This document shows positions 38,518 to 52,430 of a stretch of 64,000 nt of DNA, one piece after another (positions within the stretch are counted from its first letter, which is position 1; every line of letters begins with the position of its first letter). The notes under the pieces are model-generated. The model made no database searches and had not been told where the DNA came from. It saw only the letters and a list, made by a program, of their open reading frames with translations. Source of the stretch: Nymphaea colorata (Eukaryota > Streptophyta > Magnoliopsida > Nymphaeales > Nymphaeaceae); assembly GCF_008831285.2 (NCBI RefSeq), contig NC_045139.1, positions 1,930,704 through 1,994,703 on the forward strand. The letters run 5' to 3'. The position numbers and the translations under genes are program-made.

Positions 38518-38606
<89 letters not shown>

Positions 38607-39251
38607 CCACCCATGTGGTTTATCGTATAAAAGAAGGTCAAATTTTTCATTAATTTGCAAATTTTAATGCCAGACAAAGAGAGAACGATGTAGGAACTAC
38701 GCTACTTACACACAACCATTTGCCAAGGTATACCCTGAGACTTCCCCTACTTCTGTCAAAGCATTTCTCCATTTCCTCACCTCCTCCTTGTTTGTTATAT
38801 CATTTTTACCATATCTTGTGAATGCTGGTTCAAAAGGGCCAGATTGACCACGAACGTCTCTTGGTTCCACATCAAAGAAGACTGGTATGATGAGCCTCTT
38901 GCACTCCACCATCTTGGTTATTTCTTTCAAACACCACTCTGAATCGGCATAACCTTTGGAGAAGATGGGCACAAATATTTTGGATGTCTCTATGTACCTA
39001 AATAGTTCCTTCACCTTCTGTCCCTTCTCCAACTCTTGGCTATCGATGAAAGTGTGGATGCCCTTGTCTTGCATTGCATGATGGAGATGGCCGGTGAAGC
39101 CGTTGCGAGTGTCTGGTCCCCTGAAGCTGAGAAACACATCATACTGAAAATCATCTTCCCCCACTGGTGGTGGAGACGATGGAGAAGGTGCAGCTTCATC
39201 ATCCTCATAATCCGACTGGTCGGAATATCGGGGTAAGCTTGATCTTTTCAT
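33610..39251 (-). CDS. TNL3: intact TIR-NB-ARC-LRR resistance protein (1363 codons plus stop)
   Basis: Five exons with GT-AG borders and matching phases: 38,710-39,251, 37,032-38,145, 36,428-36,724, 34,044-36,002 and 33,610-33,789. Residues 1-181 hold an acidic Ser/Pro-rich lead and a TIR domain (YDVFLSFRG; putative catalytic Glu110 in SEWCLKE). The NB-ARC (to about 552) has the P-loop GMGGIGKTT near 239-247, kinase-2 KVLLVLDDVD, GSRIIITTRD, GLPLALKIFG and an MHD motif, so a working switch is expected. The linker (553-651) starts GTEKIEA. Residues 652-1304 are LRRs built from five repeats of about 97 residues. The tail (1305-1363) is acidic, then Ser/Gly/Trp-rich. The start is the first in-frame ATG; a stop lies upstream. 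It probably senses a pathogen effector and signals through TIR NADase activity. Confidence 0.92.
38521..38602. repeat. (AT)41 microsatellite in intron 1 of TNL3
   Basis: About 82 bp of uninterrupted AT dinucleotides lie in the TIR to NB-ARC intron. TNL1 has a short (AT)n run in the same intron (about 11,810-11,830), TNL2 one at 26,952-26,968, and TNL4 has CT and CA repeats there instead. The repeat is therefore expanding or contracting after gene duplication. Confidence 0.95.
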
Positions 39252-41240
39252 AACTCTTAAACTGGCTCCACAATGCCAAAAAGTGAAGTGGAAACAGAGA
39301 AATCAACAGTATTAATTCGTCTGGCGTCTCCTCTTAGGCGATGTCATACCATCGATCACCTTTAGCTAGCGCTTTGGTATTCACTTGGCCAGCACATGCT
39401 CGCCTCGCCTTTCTGCGTCTGTTCAGCACCTGCTTTTCCTGTCCTCCTTCCCTCAGCTGCTTCTCCTTGGCCTCTCGGTCCAACACTTGGGACTGATGCT
39501 CGTTCGGATGAGGAAGACAACCAAGACAGAAGAGATACGCATGAGGTAATTGGGTTGTCAATGAGTGTGTTGGAGAGATGCAACGCTCCAGATCTTCCAA
39601 GTATCTGACAGGAAAGGAAGTTTTCCTGCTTTCGAAGGTGAAGGAGGCTTGAGATTTTTGGGAAGGAAGCAGTGGCTTAGCCTCAAAAATATTTTGGGAG
39701 GCCACTCATTCTCGATCTTCATATCTGAAGGAACACGATGTTATGCAGGAAAATATTGAGAGGAAGAGGTGGAGGCGGCTCTTCCGCTGGATGTTTGTCG
39801 GAAGGTTCAGATGGAGCTGCCAAGTGCCTTCCTCAGGACGCCGCTCGGTACTGACCACTGAAAGTCCCTGTTTCTTCATTCTTGGTGGACGCCGATTACA
39901 GATAATGTTTGTACCAAGACAATCTTTTATGGGTTTTTTTCTAGGACCACCAGATTATTGCATTGTCAAATTCATCCTATTTCAGTTTAGATTTTTATAT
40001 TAAATTTTGGAATTAAATTTTCTAAGGAAAGCCGTCCATCTTTTGGGGATAATTTAAATATTAGTAAAAGGACAATACCCAAGTATTTCCATTGTTTAAA
40101 AAACAACATCGAGCTAAGTTTATCTTCCCTTATCAGCGTAAGAAACATAAAAGAAACATACATAATATTTAAAACTTAAAAGTATTCCATGAAGGAAAAG
40201 GATCAACTTGAGTTTTCCTTTTTTTTTTTTTTTTTTTTTGGGCAATATATGAAGATTTGGTTTCGACTATGCATTCCCTGAATTAATTATTAACTATGAA
40301 CGGACACCAAAAAAGTCTTTTATGGACCTTTTTTTTCTTTCTAATTCTTGGTTACTTTTGTTTCCAATTAGATTGGCGTATCTGTATTTATGGCGAGAGA
40401 TGTTGAGGCCCTGACCCTGGATTGAGGGCGCCTTGCTGTCCATAAAATCCGTAGAGGGGATTGTAGAAAAGGAAATTTCTAAACTAAATCAACTCCAAAC
40501 TCAAGAAAGTTGATTCTAAAATACTAGAAATCATTCCTAAGTAGAGATAAACCAACCAAGAATGGACTGATTTAATGCTAGAAATTTCAAAATTTTCTGG
40601 GGAATTCGAGAAAAAAATATACTGGCAGTAACAGTATTCGGTTTTGCCCCAAAATCTAGTCAATTATTGTTGTTTGTTCATCAATTATTGATTAAAATCA
40701 TTCCAAACTTAATCCTAGAATGTATTCAAGAAAAACCACCTATTTAATAAGTTAGAAACTCACATTTTGCATCAAAACACATGAATTGCCACCAGAAAAT
40801 AATAAGGACAAATCCAGCACAGACAGCAACGATTTTGATGAAAATCCAATCGATTTCAAGGCATCTTTTTTGCTAAATCTTGTTTTAGAATCTTCTAAAC
40901 CCATCGAAGACTCCTCCAGTACAGAATGAATTAAAAACTGATCGAAAATCTTGAGATTTTTGCTTTGGAATCATCGTTGCACAATTTTTCCTACGCTTAG
41001 ATCTAGTTTCCGAATAAGCTTGGGAGGCAAGCAAAACAAAAATTAAACATCTTGTTTTCCAACTGCTGTAAGAAACTACCGCAAATTATAAATCGAGTCA
41101 AACTATGTTGCTTTTCACCCCTTGCAGGTTACTTTTTTTTATTTTAAAAAGTTTATTTTGACTTTAAAGGGTTAAATATGTAATTAATCTTATATTTTAA
41201 TACTTCATTATGCAAAGGGGCTGTCTCTTATTAAAAAATA
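39252..41240. repeat. TNL3 upstream region and upstream cassette
   Basis: The part nearest the gene (39,252-40,000) corresponds to the upstream regions of the other TNLs and includes the GGAAGGTTCAGATGGAG motif at about 39,800. The rest (40,020-41,240) matches 1,240-3,060 and 50,500-52,100 but lacks the block that holds the SINE site. A poly(T) run lies at 40,218-40,238. No other gene. Confidence 0.6.
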
Positions 41241-41449
41241 CAGGTCGTTTGACATTGCTTGAAAGTAGATGTTTGCCGCCCATCATCAATAGTAACGAAC
41301 AAATTTTCCCTAATAAAGAAAACTACATAGTATTTAACATTTTTATCGAAAAAAAATCAAAGTTGGTAGAAAGAATCATAAAGAGATACGCATGTTGTTA
41401 TTGGTTTGTGAATTTTCTTGGATATGTGGAAGAGATTTTTTTTTTTTTT

Positions 41450-41552
41450 TTTTTTGAGGTGAAGGAGGCTTGAGATTTTTCTCAAAACTTGTTTGGAAGG
41501 GCACTCGGTCTCATATCTTCATATCTGAAAGAATCTGTAAGAGCACCCATTA

Positions 41553-41596
<44 letters not shown>

Positions 41597-42070
41597 AGAG
41601 AAAATATTGGATAATTGAAAGGAAGAGGTGCCTTCTCGGAAGGTTCAAATGGAGGTGCCACATGCCTTGCTCTCGAAGCCTCCTGATATTTCTCGGAAGG
41701 TTCAGATGGAGGAAGTCTGATTTCTTGGAGGGATGAGAAGGAACTCGGTTCCATCTTCCCCCATTTCTTTGTTGGTGGAAGCCATGGAGTACAACTCGAC
41801 GACAGCAACGTGGCGGCGGGAAGTGGACCACAGCGTCACTGTAGGTTCGCCAACGAATTGACCTTGTGTCTCTGCAATTTTTGGAGTGCTTGTGACGGTT
41901 CCTGTGCTTCCATATGTGCCAAAGGTGGAAACTCTGCAACAAGTTCGCTGGAAGGACTCCTGTCTTCCAAACTTAGAGTGATCTTCCATATGGATTGGGT
42001 TGGGCGACTCTGGCACTTGAAGAACAAATGATGGGCATTTTCTTGAGCTCCTTTCCATAAGTAACATCTG
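41450..42070. repeat. Second TNL-flank module, copy of 16,200-16,900
   Basis: This matches 16,200-16,660 closely and contains two GGTTCAGATGGAGG-type motifs. An (AT)n run lies at 41,557-41,595. Open frames on both strands come from the repeated motif; I do not call a protein. Confidence 0.6.
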
Positions 42071-44790
42071 GACGCTAAGAAGCTGTCATTACAAGGAAAA
42101 TGTACATTTGCTAATGCGCAAACTGCCTTAGTATTTGTTGTTAGTAACGAATAATTATAGTCAATTCTAACGCAGTAGCTGAGTTACAAATTATAATTAG
42201 TTACAAAAAACAACTTTGCTACATATCAAAACTTCAAGATGCAAGAAAGCTCCTATTCTCATGAAAGAAAGAAACGCTAGGGGATTTACAAGAACCAAAT
42301 TAGTGAGATACCTAAGAATCTAATTAGATTGAAGATTGCCTAATTATATGAAAAGAACTATCACTTGTGTGGAAAAATAAAAGAACACAGAATTGGAAAC
42401 AGTGTCATGTATAAGTTCTCCTTTAAGATGGGAAAAAAAACAGCTTTGATCGAAAAGGCACACATCCTGACAAGCCTGGGAAGTGAGCACCAGTTTTTAG
42501 GCTTCCCCGGCTAATCTTCCTTTCAAAGTCACTTATTTATTTTACTGTTGTTCTTTCAATGAAATAACCAACTATATGGGTTTTTTATTTTATTTTTATT
42601 TTTTTTGTGTGGTGTAGCTATGAATATAGAAATCTTGGGTATTGGTCGTACGGGTGAAAATTGTAATAATTTTATGAGCCAATGCTCGAGCAGCCGAGCT
42701 TTCTTCTTTTCCTTTTTAACGCTCGAAAGAGTACCTCCCTGTTTTGTCTTTACAATTATATTACATACTTGAAGAATATAATTTCTTCATAGATTCTTTG
42801 ACTTCCATAGATAAAAGCTTAGATTCATATGCCTAGTTTTGTAAAACGAGAAGAGAACCCTGTAAGGTAGGGAAGCTGGTCGCATTAACTGCAATGGAGA
42901 GCCAAAAATTAATAAAGAAGCTTCGCCCCGACATTTTACTAACAGCTACGCGGACATTTTACTAACTGCAATCATCTTCTTACAACCATGAAAATTCAAT
43001 GTCTTTAGCAACTCTGTTTCTCAAATCACAGCACATCCACATTTTACTAACAGCTACGCGGACAGGCATAAGGAAAATTGCTTTCTTTCCAAAGCCTGAA
43101 ACGGGATTCGTTCTCTGAAAAGTGAAAACCCAACCAGATTTTCTGAAGCTGTCGCTGCTGGATTGCCGGACTTTAACCATAGTTTCATATCAAAGATTAT
43201 CTTGTCCAAGTTGTATATAGTATATACCAGTATCGGTATTACTCGGAATGTTCAAGTATGAATTAGGCCCACAAATTATGATTCGCTGACCAGGCTTCCG
43301 ATCAATTTTGAGCTGAATCGTCACACTTGATATAAAAGCCAACCTCAACATATGTGCAGATGTATGTGGTTAAAATATAGTGTAAACTTTTAAGCAAAGT
43401 GATCTGGTTTGGAAGTTGAAGGCCGACTACCCACTCGAATGTTGTGCGACGGGTATTTTGGGTACTTTGAAGGAAACATGGACGGATTTATTATTGTTAT
43501 TGTTATTATTTTTGGGTTCTTCGAAGAGAGTTATATTTTTTCCCTTATAGAGGTGTCCCCGTTTTTAATCACATCGTATTGAAGCTTTTAGTGAAAACAA
43601 AAAAAACCTTTAAAGGATTACATATTTGTGACTAATACCAGAAATTCTATTGTATCCAATGAGGGGCTTAGAATTCGACAAACGGAGAGGGAAAGGGAGT
43701 TGCGGGTGATCCAACACCCCTCTCTTAAACCACATTAACATCTTTCAGTTCCATCAAGATAGCAGTGCCACTGAAAATAAAACAGAAAAGTAACCATCAG
43801 AGACAAAGAGAGAGAGACTTGTGCTATACACAAACACACATACATATGATCAGAATACAAATTAGCTAATAATTTGGGCGGTTTGTCATTCATTAAGACA
43901 AGCTTAACTAATTATAAGTTAACAATTTACAAAAAAATGTTGTATTTTGTTTTAGTTTCCAGAAAGGGACCCGCATGTCAAAGCATATGTGCATTTAGTT
44001 TCAGGAACTAGCAAAATTTGTGGATTTCACTACACCTTTCCACAACGTCAAATATTTTCAATATTAGTATTTTTCATATATTTCACGAATTGTTCATCAT
44101 ATACCTTCATCCCTGGTAAATTTATAAGTTTTCCTTTGTCAAAGTCAATATGGGGGCGGTGTGGCTTGATTTCCTCTCATGTCTCTTAATTAATCAACAA
44201 GCGGTTTCTAGTATATATTAGACACTCTTTTTCCAACTGAGATTTTAACCAAAGATGCGTCTTAGAGCTAGTAGACGTACCAGCACTGTAAGCCTTTTCA
44301 TATGATCACGAACCAACCTATAATTAGCTCAAGCTCACAAAGAAATTGACTTCCACAAGTTCAATAAAGTTATGAGAAACATGCCAACCAGATGTAATAA
44401 GTTTTATCTGTATTTCACAAATGTATCTGTATTTCACAAATGTAACCGACTAATTGTTGGAGCACAAATTTGTATCTATATATATGGGAAATATATAGGT
44501 TCCATGGTAAGCCAAAATTCACGACGATGACAACAACAGGACCATCATATATACATATAAATCCTTTCTTCTCTTGCTCCAATCTTCACAAAACAGAAAC
44601 AAGGCAAAAAAAAAAAAAAAAGCCTCAAACAAGAAATGAAAGCTTTCTGATCTCCTTAACATCCTCTCTTGTTACTTGAAATGAAAATCATCGTCCTCGG
44701 TAAAGTTTTCGTCCTTCACTTGGATTTGGATCCTCCACATGGAGGGGATCCAACACAACCCAATCTACCAGTCTCTCGAATGTCCTCTAC
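42071..44790. repeat. TNL4 3'-flank cassette
   Basis: This matches 19,845-19,930 (at 42,405-42,500) and then 20,760-23,050 (at 42,960-44,720), without the transposon found at 21,280. It ends against the last exon of TNL4. No gene is seen in it. It gives the uninterrupted reference for the insertion and deletion junctions elsewhere. Confidence 0.65.
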
Positions 44791-47700
44791 TTAGTCAGAT
44801 GATGCATCTGACGACTCGTCGATGCTTCCAGGGAAGGTGAAGCCCTCCAAAATATGAAAGTTTGCCTCCTGAAAAATGGAGTAAAGATATAATCAATTTG
44901 CAGTGGCCATCTATGGGAAATGAAATTGCAAAGGAGCTAATTGAACTTTCAAAATCGAGGGTAAACTCCCCAGTATGCAAGCAGCTCCTCAGGGACTTCC
45001 TTTTCGTGTTAGGCATCCTAACATCGATGACTTGCATAGATGCATGTTCAAGGGTTAAATGTTAATGAGAAAGCTGCGAAACAGGGGTACTTTCCATCGC
45101 GTTGCTTTCTACTTTAGTTTCTTCCATTCCCATGCATTTCAAATTTTTGACCGACCAACAATTTGATAACGGTCACAAGTAGTTCCTACCAATTAAGGGG
45201 AGCCTAGCTAGCGAATAGACAAGATACAAAGCTTATTTGTTAAGATGTTAATTAATTACCTGAACTCTTTCCTTGAGAGAGATGGAAAGACTTCTACATC
45301 CTCTAAGCTTCACTGTCTTTAAATATCTCAACTGCTCAATGCCAAGAACATCCACAAGGTTTTTGCAGCCGCTTAGATTCATTTCCTGTAATTTTTCTGC
45401 ATTTGAGACATCTGCTATCACTTCCAATTCATAGCAATATTTTGCATCAAGTATGGTAAGAGAAGGTGGTAGCTGAGGCAAGAATTTTAGCAGTTCACAA
45501 CCAGTAACTAATAGGCAGTCAAGCTTCTCTAGTGACTTGAAGGAGCATGGTAACTCTTTAATAGCAGTCCAACTCAAATCAAGATTCCTCAACCTCCTCA
45601 GGTTGCCAAGTGCGTTGGGCAAAGATGCAAGACATAAGCATTTTGCAGCTTCTAGTTTTTCAAGACTGATACACGAATGAATCCATTCAGGTATTTCTTT
45701 CAACAAGCGACACTCGTTCAGAGACAAATGCTTCAGTTGCTTCAAGTGTCTTATGGATTCAGGCAATGCTATTATGATGGTGCCATCAAGAAAGAGCCAC
45801 TTCAGTCGCCCCGAGTTTCCCAATTGTGATGGCAAAGTTGCAACTTTACAGCAATAACGGAGGTCAAGATTTTCAAGTGAGGTCAATTGCCAAGCATCTT
45901 TAGGCAATTCTTTTAGTGATCCACATCCTCTCAAATTCAAGTGAGTCAAGCTCATGAGATGCCCAATAGATGGATGAAGTTCAGTCAACTTCTCACAATA
46001 TGTAAAATTCAAATTTTCTATATATGGCATGCGCGTAAAATCTGGACAGATGGTAAGGTTGATGCAGGAAAAGAGATTCATGACTTTTAATTTGCCAAGC
46101 AAGGGCCACTTCAATGACTTAGAATCTAGCAAGTGTGATGAAAAAGTTGTAATTTGAGAGCACCCACTGACATCAAGCTCTTCAAGCGATGTCAATTGCC
46201 AAACTTCTTCAGGCAGTTCTTTTAGTGATTCGCATCCCCACAAAGACAAGTGAGTCAAGTTCTTGAGATGCCCAATAGATAGATGAAGTTCAGTCATTTT
46301 AGCACAATATCCAAAATTCAATTTCTCTATATTTGGCATGCACGTAAAATTTGGACAAACTGTAAGGTTCTTGCAGGAATCGAGATTCATGACTTTTAAT
46401 TTGCCAAGCAAGGGCTGCTTCAATGACTTAGAATCCATCAACTGTGATGGCAAAGCTGTAATTTGAGAGCACTCGCTGACATCAAGCTCTTCAAGCGATG
46501 TCAATTGCCAAACTCCTTGAGGGAGTTCTTTTAGTGATGTGCATCCCAACAAAGACAAGTGAGTCAAGTTCTTGAGATACTCAATACCTGGATGAAGTTC
46601 AGTCATCTTTCGACAATCAAGAAGATCCAATATCTCTAGATGTTGCATGGTCGTAAAATCTGGACAAATGGTGAGGTTCACGCATTCTCTGAGATTTAGT
46701 ACTTTTAACTGGCCAAACACCTACAAAAAAGGGAAAAAAAATCAGCCTTGTCAAAATGAATGCCATAAGCATCAATCTATGCATTGGTCTTAGCAACAAT
46801 ATTATAAGTGATTTGCATCAATCTTGTCAATCTCAATTTCTGAAAAACTCTAAAAAAAAAATACGTATAAAACTAGCAAGCAGTAACCTTATCGGCCTTT
46901 TTCTCTATTTTCAATTTTAAAAATAAACAATATTAATAAGCATTTTTTGTATAAAATATAAATAATTATTTATATCTCTAACTCCTTTCATGGTCGATAT
47001 AATGCATATAAATGGCCACAACTTCAACAATGTTGGTTGCTATAACACCATGTTCCCCATAAAAACAAAACTAAAAAATAGGCACATGCATGCTGAAGGA
47101 TTTTCATTCACCTTGGTCTCTCTAAATCCGTGGTGGTTCCATAGTTGAGTTATAGAACTTTCTGATAAGTCGAGAACAACAATATTCTCAAGAGGAAGGG
47201 TGCTAGGCAATGAATCCAAGTACCGTGGATTCCAATTCAACCATTTGAGTGTCCTAGGAAAATGTCCATATTCTCCTCTCAATGTCACGTTCTCCAACCG
47301 AAGCATTCTAAGCTGAGACATTCCTGCAAAGGACTCTGCGTCCACATCCACAGAATCTTTCGATAGACAAGAGATATCGATGGCTTCAATTTTTTCTGTT
47401 CCCTGCATACACATTTGTTGACAGTTAAAGGAAATGAATTTCGTTTTTGAATATGAGAAATACGAGTTTTACAATTCAGAGGCATATCTATAGGGCAACA
47501 GTTCTTCAGGCATACCAGTTTCTGGCAACTCTATTTTTCAAGCCATGGCACATCCACAATTTATTAACAACTTGTTTTCAATATATAGGCAGGCATAAGG
47601 TACTCTAATGGAATCACTAGTATATAAAATTACTCATTAGAAAGAAGCTAAAACAAATTAAGCTAGAATAATAATAACAATAACAAGTAATAACCATTGA

Positions 47701-49793
47701 AGTGATAGACTGAGTACCCTACCCTCTTGTTTTCCAGTACATATAGTATGTCATCTTTCTTCCACAACCTGCTGCGCATTCCTGGATCTGAACGGCTCTC
47801 ATCTTCCACAATTTTCCTTCCCATGTCTCGGATATGGTCATGCATTTCAAACTGTCCCGTATCTTCATTTATATTTATTAGAGACTTGTGCATTAAGAAT
47901 TTGATTGTTAAATCTGGGAAAATATCTTTCCACTTGAAAGTCGCAAAATCTCTATCTTTCCCAATAAAGAAGCATGCTATATCTAAAAATACTGTTTTTT
48001 CTTCTTCACCAAGCGCATCAAAACTTATCTTCAACCTCTCATGGATACCTTCATCTTGATTTTTCTTCAACTTTTTCAACATGTCTTCTCGTTCTTTATT
48101 TGTTTCCAAACAAAAGAAATGTGAACCGAATATTTCAAGGGCTAGTGGCAGCCCAGCAGCAGTATTTGCAACTTTCTTTGACAACTCTGCAATTTCGGCT
48201 TTTGGCTCCTCTTTCCCAAATGCGTGCCAACAGAAAAGCTGAAGTGATTGGATATCATCTAGCACCTTAAGCTCATACACATTTTCCACTCTTAAAGGCC
48301 CAATCAGCACCCGCTTATTTCTGGTAGTGATGATGATTCTAGACCCAAAGCAAAACCAATCCACGCTGCCGGCCAAAGCACCGAGTTGTGGTTCGCTATC
48401 AACGTCGTCGAGAACAAGCAGAACCTTCTTACTCTTAATTCGCTCTATGATCATGCCAGTTCCATGGGCGGTGTCATTTACTTTCACTTCTTCATCCTTG
48501 AACACATCCCGAAGCAGCTGTTCTTGGAGGGAAAAGAGTTTGGACTGTTTTGCTGCTTCTCTAACGTCTGAAATGAAGGAAGAAGCATCAAAATGTGGAC
48601 AGATTTGGTTATAGACAGCCCTAGCAAGAGTCGTCTTGCCGATGCCACCCATCCCATGGATCCCAACCATTTTGACATCATTTTGGGCGTCAACCTTCAG
48701 CATCTCCACCAACTCCGCAACACGAGAATCTAGACCTACTCGATGTTTAGCTACAAATAGAGGGGTCTTGTTTACTTCAGTCAAGATCCTCTTCACGATG
48801 AGTTTGATCAACCTCGCCTCGTATCTGCCAAAAGGCCAAAAGAATACAACTAATACAAGTCAAATTTATGACTCGTTGCAATCAATGCTTTGAGTTTCTA
48901 AGCACATAAAGCTTAATTCAAGCATTATGTATGATTCTTAAATCAGTTCATATTTTGCAAACAGGGGAATCACTGTCACATCTATATAGTTGGTTAAGGA
49001 AAGCTGTAATGAGAGGAATCACAATCTAGGCAGTTATGTTGACACGATCAGACGACCTTCTAAGTAACACACAAGTTGTCACTGGTTTTCATTTTTTAAC
49101 CCAAAATGAACATATTATTCAAGCCTACAACCATTGATGGTTTTCTGCCATCGATTCAAAAGTTTATGATAAAATATGCTCTGTCTCTCTCTCTCTCACA
49201 CACAAACACACACAGAGAGATAAACAGAGAACAGGTAACTACGCTACTTACCCATCAGTATTGGCCAAGTTATACCCTGAGACTTTCCCTGCTTCTATCA
49301 GAGCATTTCTCCACTTCCTCACCTCCTCCTTGTTTGTTATATAATTTCCACCGTATCTTGTGAATGCTGGTTCAAAAGGGCCGGATAGACCACGGACGTC
49401 TCTTGGCTCGACATCAAAGAAGACTGGTATGATGAGCCTCTTGCACTCCACCATCTTGGTTATTTCTTTCAAACACCACTCTGAATCAGCATAGCCTTTG
49501 GAAAAGATGGGCACAAATATTTTGGATCTCTCTATGTACCCAAATAGCTTCTCCACCTTCTGACCCTTCTCCAACTTCTCACTGTCGATGAAAGTGTGGA
49601 TGCCCTTGTCTTGCAATGCTTGATAGAGATGGCCGGTGAACCGGTTGCGAGTGTCCGGTCCCCTAAAGCTCAGAAACACATCATACTGGAAACCATCTTC
49701 CCTCACTGGTGGGGTGGACGATGAAGAAGGTGCTTCTTCAGCATCCTCATAATCCGACCAGTCGGAATATCGGGGTGACCTTGATCTTTTCAT
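44791..49793 (-). CDS. TNL4: intact TIR-NB-ARC-LRR resistance protein (1157 codons plus stop)
   Basis: Five exons with consistent phases: 49,252-49,793, 47,723-48,824, 47,112-47,402, 45,260-46,720 and 44,791-44,868. The TIR (residues about 37-170) has YDVFLSFRG and the putative catalytic Glu110. The NB-ARC has GMGGIGKTT near 238-246, KVLLVLDDVD, GSRIIITTRN, GLPLALEIFG and MHD. The linker exon begins GTEKIEAIDIS. The LRR exon has 487 codons, with three of the long four-LRR repeats where TNL1 and TNL3 have five. The terminal exon encodes EANFHILEGF and ends in an acidic tail, SDASSD. It is the most diverged of the four genes and the outermost in the cluster. An immune receptor role is inferred from the family; no ligand can be read from the sequence. 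Confidence 0.92.
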
Positions 49794-52430
49794 AAGTCTT
49801 AAACTAGCTCCACAATGCCAAAGCGTGAAGTGGAAACAGAGAAATCAACAGTATTAATTCGTCTGGTCTCTTCTCTTAGGCGATGTCAGTACCTAGCGCC
49901 TCCGCATTCACTTGGCCAGCACATGCTCGCCTTGCCTTTCTGCGTCCGCTCAGCACCTGTTTTTCCGGTCCTCCTTCCCTCAGCTGCTTTTCTTTGGCCT
50001 CTCGGTCCGACACTTGGGACTGATGATCGTTCAAATGAGGAAGACAACTAAGAGAGAAGAGATAAGCATGAGGCAATTGGCTTGTCATCGTGGAAGGATA
50101 TGTAGGAGAGATGCAACGCTCCAAATCTTCCAAGTATCTAATAGGAAAGGAAGTTTTTTTGCTTTCGGAGGTGAAGGAGGCTTGAGATTTTTGGGAAGGA
50201 AGCAGTGGCGGAGCCTTAAAAACATTTTGGGAGAGCACTCATTCTCAGATCTTCATATCTGATGGAGCACTGTGTTATTGGAGGAAAATTTTGAAAGTCA
50301 ATCTTCCGCTCGATGCTCGCCGGAATGTTCAGATGGAGCTGCCCGACGTTTCCCGGACGGTTCAGAATGGAGCTGCCGCTAACTCATTCTTGGAGTGTTC
50401 TGGAAACGCTTTGTACAAACTATTTTTCATGGGGGTTTTTTTTTTTTAGTACCACCCTTGTCAAATTCACCCTATTTCAGTTTAGCATTTCATATTAATT
50501 TTTTTATTAAATTTTCTAAGGAAAGCCGTTTTTTTTTTTGGTGAAAGTTTAACTCTATAACTTTAGTATTTTCATTGTTTAAAAAAAAAAAAAAGAGCTA
50601 AGTTTGTCTTCCCTCATCAGTGGTAAGACATTTTTGCCCATAAAAAAACATACATAATATTTAAAACTTAAAAAGACTCCACGAAGGAAAAGGATCAACT
50701 TGAGTTTTCCTTTTTTTTTTTCTTTTTGAACAATATATCAAATTAATTTTTAACTACCAACTGACACCAAAAAGGTCTTTTACGGACTTTTTTTTCTCTC
50801 CAATTTTTTATTACTTTTGTTTTCGAGTAGATCAACCGCTATACATTAGATTGGCGTATCTGTCTGTATTGATGGATTGCCGAAAATTTAAAATTTATCT
50901 CTTTTGTAGGTAACATTAATTCTGCACTTAAATTTAGAAAAATTTACAACGGAACACCCATCCTTTGGGCCAATAACAAAAATACCCACCCTCAACCTTT
51001 GAACTACCACAAATAAGCCTTCAATTTTTCCATGAAACTCGCAAAAAGCGTCATTTTAAAAGCCCAAATTACGAATTTGCCCTTCAATATCAACATTATT
51101 TTTTAAAAACATCAAAATAAAATGAATAAATAACCATCACGCCTGCTGTCGGCAATGGAGCATCGACCCTCTAAACAGGGATGATTGGGACATCATTCAC
51201 GCCATGTGGGCATCAAGCTCTCAAAACTTGATAATGAAGTCGGTGAGAGAGGTTGAGGCCCTCACCTTGGATTGTAGAAAAAGAAATTTCTAAACTAAAT
51301 CAGCTCAAAACTCAAGAAACTTGGTTCTAAAATACCCCAAATCATGCCTAAGTAAAGATGAACCAACCACGAATGTACTGATTTAATGCTAGAAATTTCA
51401 AAATTTTCTCGGGAATTTGAGAAATATCTACTGCCAGTAATAGTTTTTGGGTTTGCTCCAAAATTTAGTCAATTGTTGTTGTTTGTTCATCAATTATTGA
51501 TTAAAATCATTCCAAACTTAATCCAAAAACGTATTCAAGAAAAACCATCTATTTAATCAAGTTGGAAACTTACATTTTTCATCAAACACATGAATTGCCA
51601 CCAGAAAAGAATAAGAACACATCCAGCACAGACAACAACGATTTTGATGAAAATCCAATCAATTTCTCAACATGGTTTTTCTAAATCTTGTTTTAGAATC
51701 TTCTAAACCGATCAAAGATTCTTCCAGTACAAAATGAATTAAAAACTTACCGAAAATCTTGAGAATTTTGCTTTGGAATCATCGTTGCACAATTTTAGGC
51801 AGGCTTCTGATTTTTACTACGCTTAGATCTAGTTTTCGGATAAACTTGAGAGGCAAACAAAACAAAAAAATAAACATCTTGATTTTGAAAGAAACGATCA
51901 TATATTATAAGTCGAATCGAACTATCTTGCTTTTTCAGGTAGAGGCGATGCTCCTCGCTGCATAGGTCTTTTTTTTTAATTTTTTAAAAAAGTTTAATTT
52001 GACTTTAATGGGTTAAATATGTAAATTAATCTTATATTTTAATATTTCCTTATGCAAAGGGGCTGTTTGTGAGTTTCCTGAAAAAATTAAGTGCTTATTT
52101 GTGGTAGTTGAAAGGTTGAGGGTCCACTTGTTATTGGCTCAAAGGTTAGGTTGTCTTTTGTAAATTTATCTTAAAGTTATTATAAAAAAGATGTTTAAGT
52201 GGAATCTTTAAAAGCAAAGCTAATTTTTTACATAAACAACAAATAATGTACCTAAGTTTGTTTCTTACTAAAAAATACAGGTCATTTGATATTGGTTGAA
52301 AGCAGACGCTTGCCGCTCATCATCAATAGTAAAAAACAAACTTTCCCTCATAAAGAAAAATATATAGTATTTAACATTTTTATCAAAAAAAAAAAACAAA
52401 GTTCGTAAAAAAAATCATAAATTATAGTTA
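49794..52430. repeat. TNL4 upstream region and upstream cassette; right edge of the cluster
   Basis: The stretch next to the gene resembles the other upstream regions and has two GGTTCAGA-type motifs at about 50,325 and 50,360. The cassette follows, with an empty SINE site near 50,965. Similarity to other cluster copies ends near 52,400, and unique sequence begins there. Confidence 0.6.

Noticed and set aside
48327-48614. Plus-strand open frames inside the NB-ARC exons (also near 26,125 and 10,543)
   Set aside because: They are antisense shadows of conserved NB-ARC coding sequence on the minus strand.
1080-52400. LTR retrotransposon, with the repeated TNL flanks as its LTRs
   Set aside because: The flanks have no TG/CA ends, no primer-binding site or polypurine tract, and no retroelement coding sequence anywhere. 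They move together with TNL genes as segmental duplications.
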